The notes: generated by a model from the letters alone, not told the origin. DNA of 64,000 nucleotides from Leptospira brenneri (GCF_002812125.1 NZ_NPDQ01000004.1:425087-489086); one strand, 5' to 3'. Positions 49,073 through 59,304 are shown, numbered from the stretch's first letter. Translations and numbers: made by a program.

Positions 49073-49264
49073 ATTTCCAAAAGAAGTTTTGGTAGAGGTC
49101 TTTGCGGAATCAGAAGCTTCCAATGCTTCTGTATACCGAATGACAGAATCATCCATACGAAAAACTCCTTCCGCTTTTTCTTTATGCATCAACCGGCAAA
49201 AGAAGAAGTTGGCTGCAAAAAAGAGAAGTGTAAGAACCAAGGGAAAACGATACGAATTCGACAT
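49058..49264 (-). CDS. Small single-pass membrane or exported protein, unknown
   Basis: A 68-residue protein with an N-terminal hydrophobic helix (about 7-24, FPLVLTLLFFAANFFFC) that contains a Cys at its end and could be a lipobox-like site. The ATG has GGAGGG four bases upstream, which supports a true gene. The rest is polar and Ser/Thr-rich. It lies 67 bases after the GH57 gene and may be its operon tail. Confidence 0.55.
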   Translation of the reverse strand: MSNSYRFPLVLTLLFFAANFFFCRLMHKEKAEGVFRMDDSVIRYTEALEASDSAKTSTKTSFGNNGLL

Positions 49265-49331
49265 AAAACCCTCCGACTTAAGCTAAGCCTCCTACCGACC
49301 CCTTTCCAGGCAAGAAATTTTTAGAAGAATT

Positions 49332-50918
49332 CTAGTAGAAATCTTCAATCCGAATGTCAGGGAACGCATTGTTCTCTAACTCCGCTGCCATTAGGATCTC
49401 TTCCTCCACTGGCCCGTGCAGCATCCCTTCCAAAGTAAGAAAGAGATTGGTGTGCACATTGGTACGCCTTACCGCATAATCCACCATAGTCCCCGTTTTC
49501 ATAATGAAAGCCCAGTCACTACTTTGTAAAAGTAAAAGTTCTCTACCCATTTGTTTCAAAATCCGTTTTTGCAATTCAGTTCCCGATTTCAATTCATGAG
49601 CTCTTTTGTGCATCCGAATGCTTAAGGAATGGATGAGAGGGTAAATCCAATCGTTGGAAGGATTGAGCCATACCTCCCCATATCCATTTTCTCCCCAACT
49701 AGACATTTTCATTTCCACAGACTGGATCCTGGGAAGAGCACGAGCCGCTTCCAAGGGATGAGACAACTGAATGGTATTTTGATTGAAGTGGATTTTTTTG
49801 AATAAAAATTCAATGAACTGTGGACCTTCATACCACCAGTGCCCATACAACTCCGCATCGTAAGGAGAAACAATCACCGCCTGTTGTTTGTTTGTTTCAA
49901 AAAGATACTCGGCTTGGCGGATGCGGTTTCGTAAAAAATCTTCTGCATGGTTTCCCGCAGCCTCCATGGCCCAGTCTGGATGGTAGTATCCTTTTTCCTC
50001 CGTTTTCCCTGTGATCCGGAAGTATTTGATGCTGGTATTGATCCGAACTCCATTCGAATGGAGATAAGGAGAAATTTCTTCCCAAGGTAGGTCATGCCCT
50101 ATGTCGCGATAGTATTCCCTGTACCGGTAATCTCCAGGATACCCATCAATGGAACTCCAAACTTGTTTGCTACTTTCTGGATCACGTCCAAAAGCAAAAA
50201 CTCCATACCCTACTTCCACCGGAGCATAAACTCCAAACTTAGGCCTTGGGCTGGCATGTGTGATTCCATGGGTATCCACAAAGAAATACCGAAACCCTTC
50301 CCGATCGAGTTCCTCTTCTAGTTTTTGAGTGTATCCACATTCCGATAACCAAATCCCTTTCGGATCCCTCCCCCAAATGCGGCGAAAGGTTCTACGACCG
50401 TTTTTCAATTGTGAACGAAAGATAGAAGGTTCGGAATCATAAAAAGGAAGGAAGGCATGTGTGGCAGGACTTGTCATCACTTCCAATTCGCCAGACTCCA
50501 CAAAAGGCAAAAAGAGTTGGGTGAGGTCTCCTTTCTTTTCTTCAAAGATAGATTCTGTATCTAAAAAATGCTCCAAGTATCTTGTCGAAAGGTAATGGAG
50601 ATGAGGATCCTTTACATTTCGTTTGGTTTCCGCTTTGGCAAGGTTTATGAGGTTTTTGATGTAACTACGAAACTGATTTTGTAAATAAGGGTCGGTTAAC
50701 ATCAGAGAGAGGGTGGGAGTGAAAGACATGGTGATCCGAAACCGAACCGATTCTTTTTTTAGATTCCGAAACACTCTAAGCAGTGGAATGTATGTTTCTA
50801 AAATCGCTTCGTTTAACCAGTTTTCTTCTATGAAAGGTGTATCATATCCAGGATGTCTAACAAATGGTAGGTGGGCATGGAGAACAAATACTAAATGCCC
50901 TTTTAAAAAATGATTCAT
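49332..50918 (-). CDS. GH57 1,4-alpha-glucan branching enzyme (DUF1957 type)
   Basis: A 528-residue glycoside hydrolase of family 57. VLHAHLPFVRHP near 12-23 is the family opening, the nucleophile is E193 in IWLSECGY, and the acid/base is D354 in SPYDAELYGHWWYEG. The C-terminal helical domain is intact. It makes alpha-1,6 branches in glycogen-like glucan. It overlaps the DUF4912 gene by one base, an association seen in many genomes. Confidence 0.9.
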   Translation of the reverse strand: MNHFLKGHLVFVLHAHLPFVRHPGYDTPFIEENWLNEAILETYIPLLRVFRNLKKESVRFRITMSFTPTLSLMLTDPYLQNQFRSYIKNLINLAKAETKRNVKDPHLHYLSTRYLEHFLDTESIFEEKKGDLTQLFLPFVESGELEVMTSPATHAFLPFYDSEPSIFRSQLKNGRRTFRRIWGRDPKGIWLSECGYTQKLEEELDREGFRYFFVDTHGITHASPRPKFGVYAPVEVGYGVFAFGRDPESSKQVWSSIDGYPGDYRYREYYRDIGHDLPWEEISPYLHSNGVRINTSIKYFRITGKTEEKGYYHPDWAMEAAGNHAEDFLRNRIRQAEYLFETNKQQAVIVSPYDAELYGHWWYEGPQFIEFLFKKIHFNQNTIQLSHPLEAARALPRIQSVEMKMSSWGENGYGEVWLNPSNDWIYPLIHSLSIRMHKRAHELKSGTELQKRILKQMGRELLLLQSSDWAFIMKTGTMVDYAVRRTNVHTNLFLTLEGMLHGPVEEEILMAAELENNAFPDIRIEDFY

Positions 50919-51661
50919 TATAAAAGTCCTTTTCCTGACCCTGATCCATTCCCAAAACTGGAATGAGTTTGGGTGGGATCTTTCGTCCCTTCTCCTTGGT
51001 CTCTATTTCGAGGATTTACATAAAACTCAGAGGCGTCCCCATCTTTGAAGTAATACTCTTCACTTCCCGCAGACTTGGCCACAAGCCCCATACTAATCCA
51101 CTGTGGGTGGATCCATTCCTTGTCTAACCGAAAAGATTCAGTTCCCCCAGGGAGATCTTTCCCAGAAGAATGAAGAGCTGAAATTTCTTTTTGATGATAA
51201 GAAACAAAAATAGAAGTTTGGATGTCTCTGACAGGAAACATAAATTTTAAATAATACGATTCTGTGAACGGAGCTAAATCGTAAATTTCCGTTCGTTCAC
51301 TTCCAAATATATTTTTATATTCTACCTTCAATCGAAAGCGTAAACCATCCGTTGAAGGTGAATCCAAATCCTTTAAAAGCTTCTTTAAGGTATTTTCCGA
51401 AAATTTCCAGAAGACAAAGGCTTCTTTTGGAGTGCGAATCAGTATCCTTATGAGATCCTCAGCTGGGAATTCCGGGTGTTTGGTAAATTTGGAATCGTTG
51501 TAAATGGATTTAGTTTGTTTTTGTGGAGAAGGAATCTCTGTTTTTTTGGCTGGTTTTTTCGTTGCCGCTTTAGAAGTTTTTTTTGCTGCAGTGACACTTA
51601 CCTTTTTCTTTTTAGGAGCGGATTTTTTTACTGGCCCATCTTTTTTTTCTTCATTTGCCAT
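50918..51661 (-). CDS. DUF4912 protein with Lys/Ala-rich head
   Basis: A 247-residue protein. The first 50 residues are a flexible Lys/Ala/Pro-rich segment. The DUF4912 domain then shows RILIRTPKEAFVFWKFSENTL (about 69-89), a second strand with LRFRLKVEYKNIFG, and later KEWIHPQWISMGL. Its job is unknown, but it often sits by GH57 branching enzymes, so a role in glucan or envelope polysaccharide is likely. The end has a short Gly/Ser tail. Confidence 0.75.
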   Translation of the reverse strand: MANEEKKDGPVKKSAPKKKKVSVTAAKKTSKAATKKPAKKTEIPSPQKQTKSIYNDSKFTKHPEFPAEDLIRILIRTPKEAFVFWKFSENTLKKLLKDLDSPSTDGLRFRLKVEYKNIFGSERTEIYDLAPFTESYYLKFMFPVRDIQTSIFVSYHQKEISALHSSGKDLPGGTESFRLDKEWIHPQWISMGLVAKSAGSEEYYFKDGDASEFYVNPRNRDQGEGTKDPTQTHSSFGNGSGSGKGLL

Positions 51662-51708
51662 GCTCCCAGCTTAAAGACGAGAAACACTCACCTTCAATTC
51701 TTTTTTAT

Positions 51709-51738
51709 TTGACGTTTGCTTTTTTTCTAAAATACAAT
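51709..51738 (+). promoter_or_regulatory. Sigma-70-like promoter of the hibernation factor gene
   Basis: TTGACG (51709-51714) and TACAAT (51733-51738) are 18 bases apart in an AT-rich gap, with the start codon 26 bases after the -10. This is one of the best-looking promoters in the window. Confidence 0.6.
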
Positions 51739-51764
51739 ATATACATACCAAATTGGGACAAACT

Positions 51765-52052
51765 ATGAAAATCAATTATACCTGGAAACATTTAGACCGC
51801 TCCGAAGCGGCTGAAAAATACGCGGACGAAAAATTAGAACGAGTATCAAAATACGTTCAAAAAATCGTATCCTGTGAAGTATCATTTGAAGCCATTCATG
51901 GAGAAATCCACTCTAACATGAAGTTACATGCTGATGGAAGTAATTTCAATGCACACAACCAAGACAAAGATGTATATGTTTGTATCGATGGATTAGAAGA
52001 TAAAATTCTTTCCCAAACAAGCAAACACCACGATAAAAAAAGCCAACACTAA
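51765..52052 (+). CDS. hpf: Ribosome hibernation promoting factor, short form (HPF/YfiA)
   Basis: A 95-residue protein starting MKINYTWKHLDRSEAAEKYA. It has the beta-alpha-beta-beta-beta-alpha order of HPF with CEVSFEAIHGE, VYVCIDGLEDKIL and a His/Lys-rich tail. Short HPF dimerises or inactivates ribosomes in stationary phase. The ATG 51765 fits better than the upstream TTG at 51753. A hypothetical gene follows after eight bases. Confidence 0.85.
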   Translation: MKINYTWKHLDRSEAAEKYADEKLERVSKYVQKIVSCEVSFEAIHGEIHSNMKLHADGSNFNAHNQDKDVYVCIDGLEDKILSQTSKHHDKKSQH

Positions 52053-52060
52053 TCTCTAGT

Positions 52061-52933
52061 ATGATTCAGAAGTCGGAAGAAGCACTCACTTATCTTTCTA
52101 ATGGTGAGTTTGAAACTGCAAAATCACTTTATTCCGTACTTCTGGACAGGGATCCCCTCGATATTCCCACCATTAGCGGATTTTATATCGCAAGTTTTTG
52201 GGACCATAGACTTGATTTAATTCTAAAAACAAGGGAAGGAAAAGAAAGAGGCAAACTCCTTCTCGATCTTTTTTCCGATTTTGAATCAGAAATTCGAAAA
52301 CGTGGATACCACAACACCGATAGTTTTTTTGTCACCCAAGACTGTATTTTAAAAGAAGCAAGAGACCATCTAAAACTCGCTTACCAATGGGAAGGAGCCA
52401 ATGCTCTCGATAAGGATCTATTACGGGACCTTGCGGCTTGCCTCATCAAAATCAAAGATTATGGAATGGCACTCGAAGTTTTACTTTATGGGGGAAACAA
52501 ACAGTCCCCTGTCCTTTTATACTTTTTAGCAGAAACACAAGTGATGACGGGAAACGAAAGAGAAGGAATTGAAACTTATCGTACTGCCTTCTTAAATGAC
52601 CCTCAACTCTTTCCTCATACCATAGTTCGTTGGCCACCCCTTCTGACCCTCATCCAAAAAGCAGGTGAGATCACTGAAAGAGAAGAAGAGATGAAGGAAC
52701 TTGTTCCTGTCCTTGCTTGGAGAGAAGGAATCTTTCATCCTCTTGTAAAAAAAGATGAGACCACAATTCAAATTTGGTTTTCGGAACTCAAAAGGCTGGC
52801 AGACAGTAAGGAAAGAAGTGGTGGAACTTTTCGCCTGGAGGCAAGGATGGAACAATTGGCTCTTGCCATTCTCCATTCGGCAGACGACATCCGTTCGCGA
52901 GATGCCGTCCAATTTGCCAAAGGTTTTGTTTAG
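52061..52933 (+). CDS. TPR-like helical protein, unknown
   Basis: A 290-residue soluble protein made of helical pairs; EALTYLSNGEFETAKSLYSV (about 7-26) and VLLYFLAETQVMTGNEREGI (about 151-170) fit TPR spacing, and a less regular set lies between. No membrane helix or signal. It probably runs with hpf on one transcript and meets the anti-sigma gene head-on with a gap of four bases. Confidence 0.6.
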   Translation: MIQKSEEALTYLSNGEFETAKSLYSVLLDRDPLDIPTISGFYIASFWDHRLDLILKTREGKERGKLLLDLFSDFESEIRKRGYHNTDSFFVTQDCILKEARDHLKLAYQWEGANALDKDLLRDLAACLIKIKDYGMALEVLLYGGNKQSPVLLYFLAETQVMTGNEREGIETYRTAFLNDPQLFPHTIVRWPPLLTLIQKAGEITEREEEMKELVPVLAWREGIFHPLVKKDETTIQIWFSELKRLADSKERSGGTFRLEARMEQLALAILHSADDIRSRDAVQFAKGFV

Positions 52934-52937
52934 AGAT

Positions 52938-53492
52938 TTAGTTTTCTACAGATTCGATGAGAAGTCTGAGTTCATCAGCCGAAGACTCTCTTCCTGTTTT
53001 TTCATAAAACAATTCGAGTTCTCGAAGTCCATAAACGGCCCCTGGGGCAGAACGCAAACGATCAAGTAACACGCGTTTTTGGTAAGACTCATTCAGATCA
53101 AGGCTTGTTGGTTCGTATTGATAGTTGTTTTGTTCAATGACAACACCAGCCGTATCATTCCCAGAAAGAGTTGGTTCTTGGGAAGAGCGACTCACAAGAA
53201 TGAAAACAAGACTTAAAGCCATCACGGCAGAAAAAGAATACTGAACCGTTCGGTTTTCAACTAAATCGCGGAATGTGAAGGAGATCTTTTGGTTTGGTTT
53301 GTCTAAGGTAACTGATTCGAGGAGGTTGAGAAGGCGGGTGTCGAAGTCTTTTGACATTCGAGGAAGGATGGTGTCTTCCTTTTCCTTCACACGCTGGAAA
53401 AGCGAACAAATCTTATTTTCGAGAACCACATTGTCTGTCTCCTCAGGGAAGAGACTCGGATATTGTGAGCGAAACCAATCTTTTAAATTCAT
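52938..53492 (-). CDS. Putative membrane anti-sigma factor
   Basis: A 184-residue protein from the ATG at 53492, four bases after the sigma stop; a TTG at 53507 is an alternative. The N-terminal cytosolic part (about 1-85) is followed by one membrane helix (about 88-101, YSFSAVMALSLVFILV) and an extracytoplasmic tail. This is the topology of ECF anti-sigma factors, though no zinc motif is seen. The call rests on position directly after the sigma gene. Confidence 0.6.
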   Translation of the reverse strand: MNLKDWFRSQYPSLFPEETDNVVLENKICSLFQRVKEKEDTILPRMSKDFDTRLLNLLESVTLDKPNQKISFTFRDLVENRTVQYSFSAVMALSLVFILVSRSSQEPTLSGNDTAGVVIEQNNYQYEPTSLDLNESYQKRVLLDRLRSAPGAVYGLRELELFYEKTGRESSADELRLLIESVEN

Positions 53493-53496
53493 AAAC

Positions 53497-54102
53497 TTAC
53501 TTTTCAAAGAACCCTTCTCCTTTATCGTCCTTTTGGATGAGGTGCTTCAAAAACTCCTTAGCCTTGAAGAGACGACTCTTAACCGTACCTACGTTGCATT
53601 CCATGATCTCAGCAATTTCGTTATACGAAAGATTTTCGAAATAACGAAGTTCCAAAACCTGTTTGTAGGAATCTTCTAAGAGTGCAATCTTATCCATTAG
53701 ATAACGAGACTCTTCAGAAAGTTCCAATTTTTTTTCATATCCGACACGAGAATCCACAAATTGGTTATCTCCTGAGTCATCCATGGGTTTTTCCCGGCCT
53801 CGTTTCTTCTTGGCGAGTAAATCCTTGGACTTATTCACCACAATGCGGTAGAGCCAGGTATAAACCCCGGCCTCGGCACGGAAGTTTTGGATGGATTTAT
53901 AACCAGAAATCAGGGCGTCTTGGACAATGTCCTCCGCATCATCTCCATCTTTGACCATGGAAACTGCTTTGCGAAATAATCGTTCCCGAAACGGGGACAC
54001 TAAAGTCATGTAGGCATTGGGATCCCCTGCTTTGATCTTTTGGAGGAGGATTTTTTCCTTCTCCCGCAGGGTCATATTTTTGCCTTCTAGGGGGCGTGGC
54101 AT
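53497..54102 (-). CDS. ECF RNA polymerase sigma factor
   Basis: A 201-residue sigma factor of the RpoE type. Region 2 shows AEDIVQDALISGYKSI and FRAEAGVYTWLYRIVVNKS; region 4 shows LLEDSYKQVLELRYFENLSY and NEIAEIMECNVGTVKSRLFKA. A second ATG at 54075 could be the true start. It is followed by a membrane protein gene with anti-sigma topology. Confidence 0.92.
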   Translation of the reverse strand: MPRPLEGKNMTLREKEKILLQKIKAGDPNAYMTLVSPFRERLFRKAVSMVKDGDDAEDIVQDALISGYKSIQNFRAEAGVYTWLYRIVVNKSKDLLAKKKRGREKPMDDSGDNQFVDSRVGYEKKLELSEESRYLMDKIALLEDSYKQVLELRYFENLSYNEIAEIMECNVGTVKSRLFKAKEFLKHLIQKDDKGEGFFEK

Positions 54103-54161
54103 GAGGCCTAGAATTTCGAATCCGAGAATTCTATCAATGTTTTTCGAATGGCTGGTTTGCC

Positions 54162-55991
54162 TTAAATCCGGTGAAACATAGTTTCTAGGTCTTTTCTTGT
54201 GAGTTTGATGAGAGTGGGTCTACCATGAGGGCAAAGAGAAGGATTTTCACAGTAAGATAACCTTTGCAAAAGTTCACCGATGATGGGGTCGGACACTTGG
54301 TCTCCCTTTTTGATGGCCGAACGACAAGCCACACATTTGGCCATTTCATCGTAGAGTTCCCTTTCTTCTGGGTCTTTGTGTTTGAACCTTTCCCATAAAT
54401 CCAAAATGGTTTCGGTTTCTTTACCAGGATCAATATACGACGGCACTTCGCGGATGAGAATGGTGCCACCAGAAAAAGGTTCCAGACCAATTCCGAGTTC
54501 TCCAAATCTTTGTTTCTCTCCCATCATCTCTTCTGCTTCTTCTTTGGTTAGTTCCAACCGAATCGGAGTGAGTAGACTTTGTGATTTATAGGCTTTGGAT
54601 TTGAGATCTCGAAGGACTTCCTCATAACGAATCCGCTCATGAGCTGTATGTTGGTCGATGATATAAAGTCCGTCCTCGGCTTCTGCCAAGATAAAGGTCT
54701 CAAAAAGAACCCCATAATGTTTTTTGGGAACAAAAAGATTGTGTTTAGTAAGATTTTCACCTAAAAGATGTAAGTTGGTTCCTGCACCAATTCCTTCGAG
54801 AGAGAATCCCTCTCTTCCTTCAATGGTACTTGGCCCAATTAGCGCATCCCCATCTGTCTGAAGATTTCCCATTTGTCCGAATCCAAATCCTGGACCACCA
54901 AACCCAGATCCTCCTCCATACCCACTGCCAAAACCTCCCCCCTCTCGATTTTCATAAGGGATGGGCATCGAAAGTCTACGGCGCATTTCTAAAAACTCTA
55001 CAGGAGTCGAAGTTCTTAATACTTCTGTGATTCCTTGGAAAAGAATTCCCGTAATGGTTTCTTCTGATAAAAAACGAACTTCCTTTTTTTGCGGATGGAC
55101 ATTCACATCCACAAATTCGCGGGGTAGATCAAAAAAAAGATAAGCATAAGGAAAGGCACCGCTAGGGAGAAGTTCCCCATAACAACGTTTTAAAATTTGA
55201 GCAGAGAATTTTAGTTCCACCGAACGGTTGTTTACAAAGAAAAACTGTCCTGTACGAGAAGATTTATAAAAATCAGGATGAGAGATCCACCCGCGAAGAG
55301 TCATTCCATTCCGGCTGGAATTTACTGGCAAAAGATGGTTTCGTAAATTTTCACCATAAACAGAGAGCACCCGTTCTAGGCCGTCTTCAGGAACCACATT
55401 CAAAACTTCTTTTCCGTTTTGCAAATACCGAAATCCAATCCCAGGTTCCGAAACCGCCATGGTTTGGACACGGGCCCTATTTTTTTTCTCTTCTCCCGTT
55501 TCTGTTTTTAAAAACTTTCGCCTAACAGGAGTATTATAGAACAAATCTTTGATTTCAATTTTGGTTCCCTGAAAAAAAGGGATCTCTTCTTCCTGGACAA
55601 TTTTCCCTTCTTCGACTGTGACTCGATAGGCGGTGCGATTTCCTTCTGTCCCTGATTCAAGAATCATTCGAGAGACAGAAGCAATGGATGCGAGAGCTTC
55701 CCCCCGAAACCCAAAGGTAAAAAGATGTTCTAAGTCATGGAAGTCTTGGATTTTAGAAGTGGCATAACGTTTGATGGCAAGAGGGATATCTTCTTTTTGA
55801 ATTCCATGTCCATTGTCAGAGACAAGGATCCTACCAAAACCAGCAGAGTCCGTAGCAACCTCAATCCTAGTGGCACCCGCATCGATGGAATTTTCGATGA
55901 GTTCTTTGAGAATCGAATGCGTAGACTCAATCACTTCTCCGGCGGCAATTTGGTTGATCAGGTCCGCGGAGAGTGAATGAATGATGCCCAT
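54162..55991 (-). CDS. mutL: DNA mismatch repair protein MutL (endonuclease type)
   Basis: A 609-residue protein. The GHKL ATPase half has [18 protein letters not shown] and [15 protein letters not shown] follows. A Gly-rich linker (about 345-375, [13 protein letters not shown]) joins the C-terminal dimer domain, which keeps the nuclease motif [13 protein letters not shown], the [12 protein letters not shown] block and CPHGRPT. So this MutL should nick DNA. It lies behind the sigma gene without evident coupling. No mutS is in the window. Confidence 0.95.
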   Translation of the reverse strand: MGIIHSLSADLINQIAAGEVIESTHSILKELIENSIDAGATRIEVATDSAGFGRILVSDNGHGIQKEDIPLAIKRYATSKIQDFHDLEHLFTFGFRGEALASIASVSRMILESGTEGNRTAYRVTVEEGKIVQEEEIPFFQGTKIEIKDLFYNTPVRRKFLKTETGEEKKNRARVQTMAVSEPGIGFRYLQNGKEVLNVVPEDGLERVLSVYGENLRNHLLPVNSSRNGMTLRGWISHPDFYKSSRTGQFFFVNNRSVELKFSAQILKRCYGELLPSGAFPYAYLFFDLPREFVDVNVHPQKKEVRFLSEETITGILFQGITEVLRTSTPVEFLEMRRRLSMPIPYENREGGGFGSGYGGGSGFGGPGFGFGQMGNLQTDGDALIGPSTIEGREGFSLEGIGAGTNLHLLGENLTKHNLFVPKKHYGVLFETFILAEAEDGLYIIDQHTAHERIRYEEVLRDLKSKAYKSQSLLTPIRLELTKEEAEEMMGEKQRFGELGIGLEPFSGGTILIREVPSYIDPGKETETILDLWERFKHKDPEERELYDEMAKCVACRSAIKKGDQVSDPIIGELLQRLSYCENPSLCPHGRPTLIKLTRKDLETMFHRI

Positions 55992-56035
55992 AGGACAATC
56001 ATAGGATAGGGAACCTCCCTATCCAGAAAAAATTA

Positions 56036-56407
56036 CTAGGAATTACAAGAGGAACAGGTTCCCGAAACCACGATGTCCACATGATTTGCATGAAACCCTA
56101 GACCCGCCCAATCTGTGTCTGCACTGAGTCTTAAGGGAGCCACGTCCAGAACCTTTCCACATTCACTACAAAGTAGATGTGAGTGGTCATCTAAAAAGGC
56201 ATCATAACGAACTGAATCAGATTCGATATTGAGTTTGTTCACCAATCTGTGTTCCACTAAATATTCCAAGGAATTGTAGACAGTAGCAAAACTAATTTTG
56301 TCAGCTTTTCCCCTTACGGACTCAAAAACCATCTTTGCAGTAGGGTGGTCTTTTCTTTCTTTTAGATCATTAAAAATAAGTTCTCTATGTTTTGTGAGTG
56401 CTTTCAT
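56036..56407 (-). CDS. Fur-family metal or peroxide regulator
   Basis: A short 123-residue Fur/PerR-type repressor. The winged helix has ATVYNSLEYLVEHRLV (about 40-55) and the regulatory part has DDHSHLLCSECGKV with C80-x2-C83 and a C-terminal pair CSSC, a structural zinc site. Metal ligands of a PerR type cannot be proven. A GG-rich ribosome site lies only two bases before the ATG. It diverges from the flavin reductase gene over 104 bases. Confidence 0.85.
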   Translation of the reverse strand: MKALTKHRELIFNDLKERKDHPTAKMVFESVRGKADKISFATVYNSLEYLVEHRLVNKLNIESDSVRYDAFLDDHSHLLCSECGKVLDVAPLRLSADTDWAGLGFHANHVDIVVSGTCSSCNS

Positions 56408-56511
56408 ACCTTTGCCTTAACCCAAAGACACTCGCAAATTATCATTGGGTCAAATGGAATTTGGTTTTTAGAATCCTTCCAGAAATTGATATTTGTCAAT
56501 ATGGAGGCTTT

Positions 56512-56991
56512 ATGCCCGCATCAACCGACCAGTTTAAATCTTCTCTCTCTCTTTGGGCGAGTGGAGTTTGTGTGATTACTTATGCATCTTCTCAAAAGAA
56601 AGGAGGAATCACAGTTTCTAGTTTTTCATCCGTTTCCTTAGAACCGCCGTTAGTTTTATTCTGTTTGGCAAAAGACTCTAGTGCCAAAGAACCCATCGAA
56701 AAAGCCGGAAACTTTGCCGTGAATATTCTTTCTTCTGAACAAAAACAAATTTCCGCTGATTTTGCTTCTGGTTCCCTGGACAAAGCGGTTGTTTTGGAAG
56801 GACTAAACCCTCAGACTCTTTCCACCGGAGCCCCTATTTTAAGGGACTGTTTAGCCTCTCTCGACTGCAAAGTCGATCAAGTCATTGAGGCAGGAGACCA
56901 TTGGATCCTCATTGGTCTTGTGGAAGGAGTCATCACGAAGGAAGGCTCTCCCCTCCTTTACTTCAATCGCAATTATAGGGAACTCGTTTAA
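56512..56991 (+). CDS. Flavin reductase-like protein (HpaC family)
   Basis: The true start is the ATG at 56512, four bases after GGAGG; the frame extends to 56398. The 159-residue product shows WASGVCVITYAS, GGITVSSFSSVSLEPPLVLFC and ETG-lacking but HpaC-like FAVNILSSEQKQISADFA. Such proteins bind FMN or FAD and reduce it with NADH, or bind heme in relatives. It sits eight bases before purL and so may share its promoter. Confidence 0.82.
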   Translation: MPASTDQFKSSLSLWASGVCVITYASSQKKGGITVSSFSSVSLEPPLVLFCLAKDSSAKEPIEKAGNFAVNILSSEQKQISADFASGSLDKAVVLEGLNPQTLSTGAPILRDCLASLDCKVDQVIEAGDHWILIGLVEGVITKEGSPLLYFNRNYRELV

Positions 56992-57000
56992 GGAATTAGT

Positions 57001-59247
57001 ATGGAAAAAGAGAAAGTTAGTCTGGAAGATGCGAAAGAACACGGACTTACCGAAACCGAATTTGTAGAGATCCAAAAGATCTTAGGAAGAATGCCCAACT
57101 CAACGGAACTCGGGATCTTCTCGGCCATGTGGTCGGAACACTGCTCTTATAAAAATTCAATTTTAAAATTAAAAACCCTTCCGACAAAATCGGACAAACT
57201 CCTAGCCCAAGCCGGCGAAGAAAATGCAGGAGCGATGGACATTGGTGATGGCCTTGCTGTTGTTTTCAAAATTGAAAGCCACAACCACCCAACAGCTGTA
57301 GAACCCTACCAAGGTGCTGCCACAGGTGTTGGTGGGATCATGCGAGATATTTTTACTATGGGAGCTCGCCCCATCACGTCACTCAACTCACTTAGGTTTG
57401 GTGATCCCAAAGAACCACGGAACAAGTATTTGCTGACCCGTGCCGTCAAAGGAATTGGCGACTATGGAAATTCACTTGGAATTGCAGTGGGTGGTGGCGA
57501 ATTATTCATCCATCCGACTTTTACTAAAAATCCTCTTGTGAATGCCATGACGGTAGGAATTGCACGCCACGACCAAATGGCCTCTGCTTCTACCAAAGGA
57601 AAAGTAGGATACAAAGTGTACATCGTGGGGGCCACAACTGGTAGAGATGGAATCCATGGTGCGAGTTTCGCCTCCAAAGACCTGACCAAAGAATCCGAAG
57701 AAAAAAGATCTGCGGTGCAAGTCGGTGATCCCTTTATGGAAAAACTTCTGATGGAAGCCTCCCTCGAAGCCATCCAAAAGAACCTCCTAGTAGGAATTCA
57801 AGATATGGGAGCCGCTGGAATTTCCTGTGCCACTTCCGAGATGAGTGCCAAAGGAAAAACAGGAATGGATGTGGATCTAAACAAAGTTCCACTTCGTGAA
57901 TCGGATATGAATGCCTATGAAATTATGCTTTCTGAATCCCAAGAACGAATGCTCGTCATTCCCGAAACCGGAAAAGAAGAAGAGCTTGTTTCTATCTTCC
58001 ACAAATGGGGACTGAATGCCGTAGAAATTGGAACCGTCACGGGAGACGGAATTCTTCGTATCAGAAAAGATGGAAAACTCAAAGCAGAAATTCCTGCCGA
58101 TTCCCTCGTTCTTGGTGGTGGGGCACCAAGGTATGTAAGAGAAGAAAAAAGACCAGCTTACCTCGATGAGGTGGTGAAGTTCGAAACAAATAAAATCGCT
58201 GATTTATCAAAAGACACTGTATCCCAAGCTTTAAATACCCTTCTCTCCTCTCTTAATATTTCTTCTAGAAGACCTCTATATGAACAATACGACACAGAAG
58301 TGGGACTTGTGAAAGTGGTAGAACCCGGAGAAGATGGTGGGCTTGTCAGAATCCCGGGAACCAAAAAAGGAATTGCCGTTGCCACAGACTGTAACTCTCG
58401 TTACACGTATCTTAACCCTTATGAAGGCGCTCAAATTGCTGTTTGTGAATCCGCGAGAAACGTTGCCGCAACGGGAGCAGAACCTTATGGGGTGACAAAC
58501 AACCTCAACTTCGGAAATCCATATATCCCTGAGAACTACTATATCTTTAGTGAATGCGTGAGAGGACTTGGGGACGCTTGTCGCTTCCTTGGCCTTCCCG
58601 TAACTGGCGGAAACGTATCATTCTACAATGAATCTCCGGAAGGGCCAGTCTTCCCTACACCTACCATCGGTATGGTGGGAGTGATAGATGATGTTGCCAA
58701 GGGACTTCATACCTACCCTCGCAAGGAAGGAGAAGTTCTCTATGCGCTTGTGGGAGAATTCCAACCTACCATCTCTGCCTCCGAATACCTTTACAAGTTC
58801 CATGGCCTAGATACAGGAAAGATTCCAAACATTTCCCTTGCGAAAGAAAAAGCAGCGATCGACACACTGATCTCGCTACGAAAAGAAGGGCTTCTCACAT
58901 CCGCAAAAGATCTGTCACTCGGTGGTTTACTCGTTGCACTTGCAAAAATTGTAATCTCTGGAAACAAGGGACTCGAAGTAAACCTAGAAGGACTACAAAA
59001 AACTTTTTCTCGTCTCGACGAACTTTGTTTTGGTGAAACAGGTGCTTCCTTTGTGATCAGCTTTCTTGCAGGAGACGAAGACAAAGTAAAAACAAAGTAT
59101 GAAAAAGCAGGACTTTCTTTTTATACATTGGGTAAGTCGAATTCTAAATCCTCACTTTCCGTGAAAGGAAATGGATTCCAATGGGAGTGGACTTCTAAAT
59201 CTTTAGAAACCGAGTTTGAAGCAGGACTAAAAACTTATTTCGAATGA
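57001..59247 (+). CDS. purL: Phosphoribosylformylglycinamidine synthase, large subunit (PurL)
   Basis: A 748-residue PurL of the small type that works with PurS and PurQ. Markers are MWSEHCSYKNS (catalytic His), FKIESHNHPTAVEPYQGAAT, GIQDMGAAGISCA and a second half with ATDCNSRYTYLNPYEGAQ. It converts FGAR to FGAM with ATP and glutamine-derived ammonia. No purS or purQ is next to it. Confidence 0.96.
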   Translation: MEKEKVSLEDAKEHGLTETEFVEIQKILGRMPNSTELGIFSAMWSEHCSYKNSILKLKTLPTKSDKLLAQAGEENAGAMDIGDGLAVVFKIESHNHPTAVEPYQGAATGVGGIMRDIFTMGARPITSLNSLRFGDPKEPRNKYLLTRAVKGIGDYGNSLGIAVGGGELFIHPTFTKNPLVNAMTVGIARHDQMASASTKGKVGYKVYIVGATTGRDGIHGASFASKDLTKESEEKRSAVQVGDPFMEKLLMEASLEAIQKNLLVGIQDMGAAGISCATSEMSAKGKTGMDVDLNKVPLRESDMNAYEIMLSESQERMLVIPETGKEEELVSIFHKWGLNAVEIGTVTGDGILRIRKDGKLKAEIPADSLVLGGGAPRYVREEKRPAYLDEVVKFETNKIADLSKDTVSQALNTLLSSLNISSRRPLYEQYDTEVGLVKVVEPGEDGGLVRIPGTKKGIAVATDCNSRYTYLNPYEGAQIAVCESARNVAATGAEPYGVTNNLNFGNPYIPENYYIFSECVRGLGDACRFLGLPVTGGNVSFYNESPEGPVFPTPTIGMVGVIDDVAKGLHTYPRKEGEVLYALVGEFQPTISASEYLYKFHGLDTGKIPNISLAKEKAAIDTLISLRKEGLLTSAKDLSLGGLLVALAKIVISGNKGLEVNLEGLQKTFSRLDELCFGETGASFVISFLAGDEDKVKTKYEKAGLSFYTLGKSNSKSSLSVKGNGFQWEWTSKSLETEFEAGLKTYFE

Positions 59248-59304
59248 ATAGATCCAAATTTTCCTACCGATGAGTTTGGTGGGAAGGAATGTGAGGGTAT
59301 AATA

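Noticed and set aside
56398..56511. Longer N-terminus of the flavin reductase
   Set aside because: No ribosome site, overlaps the fur start; the ATG at 56512 follows GGAGG.
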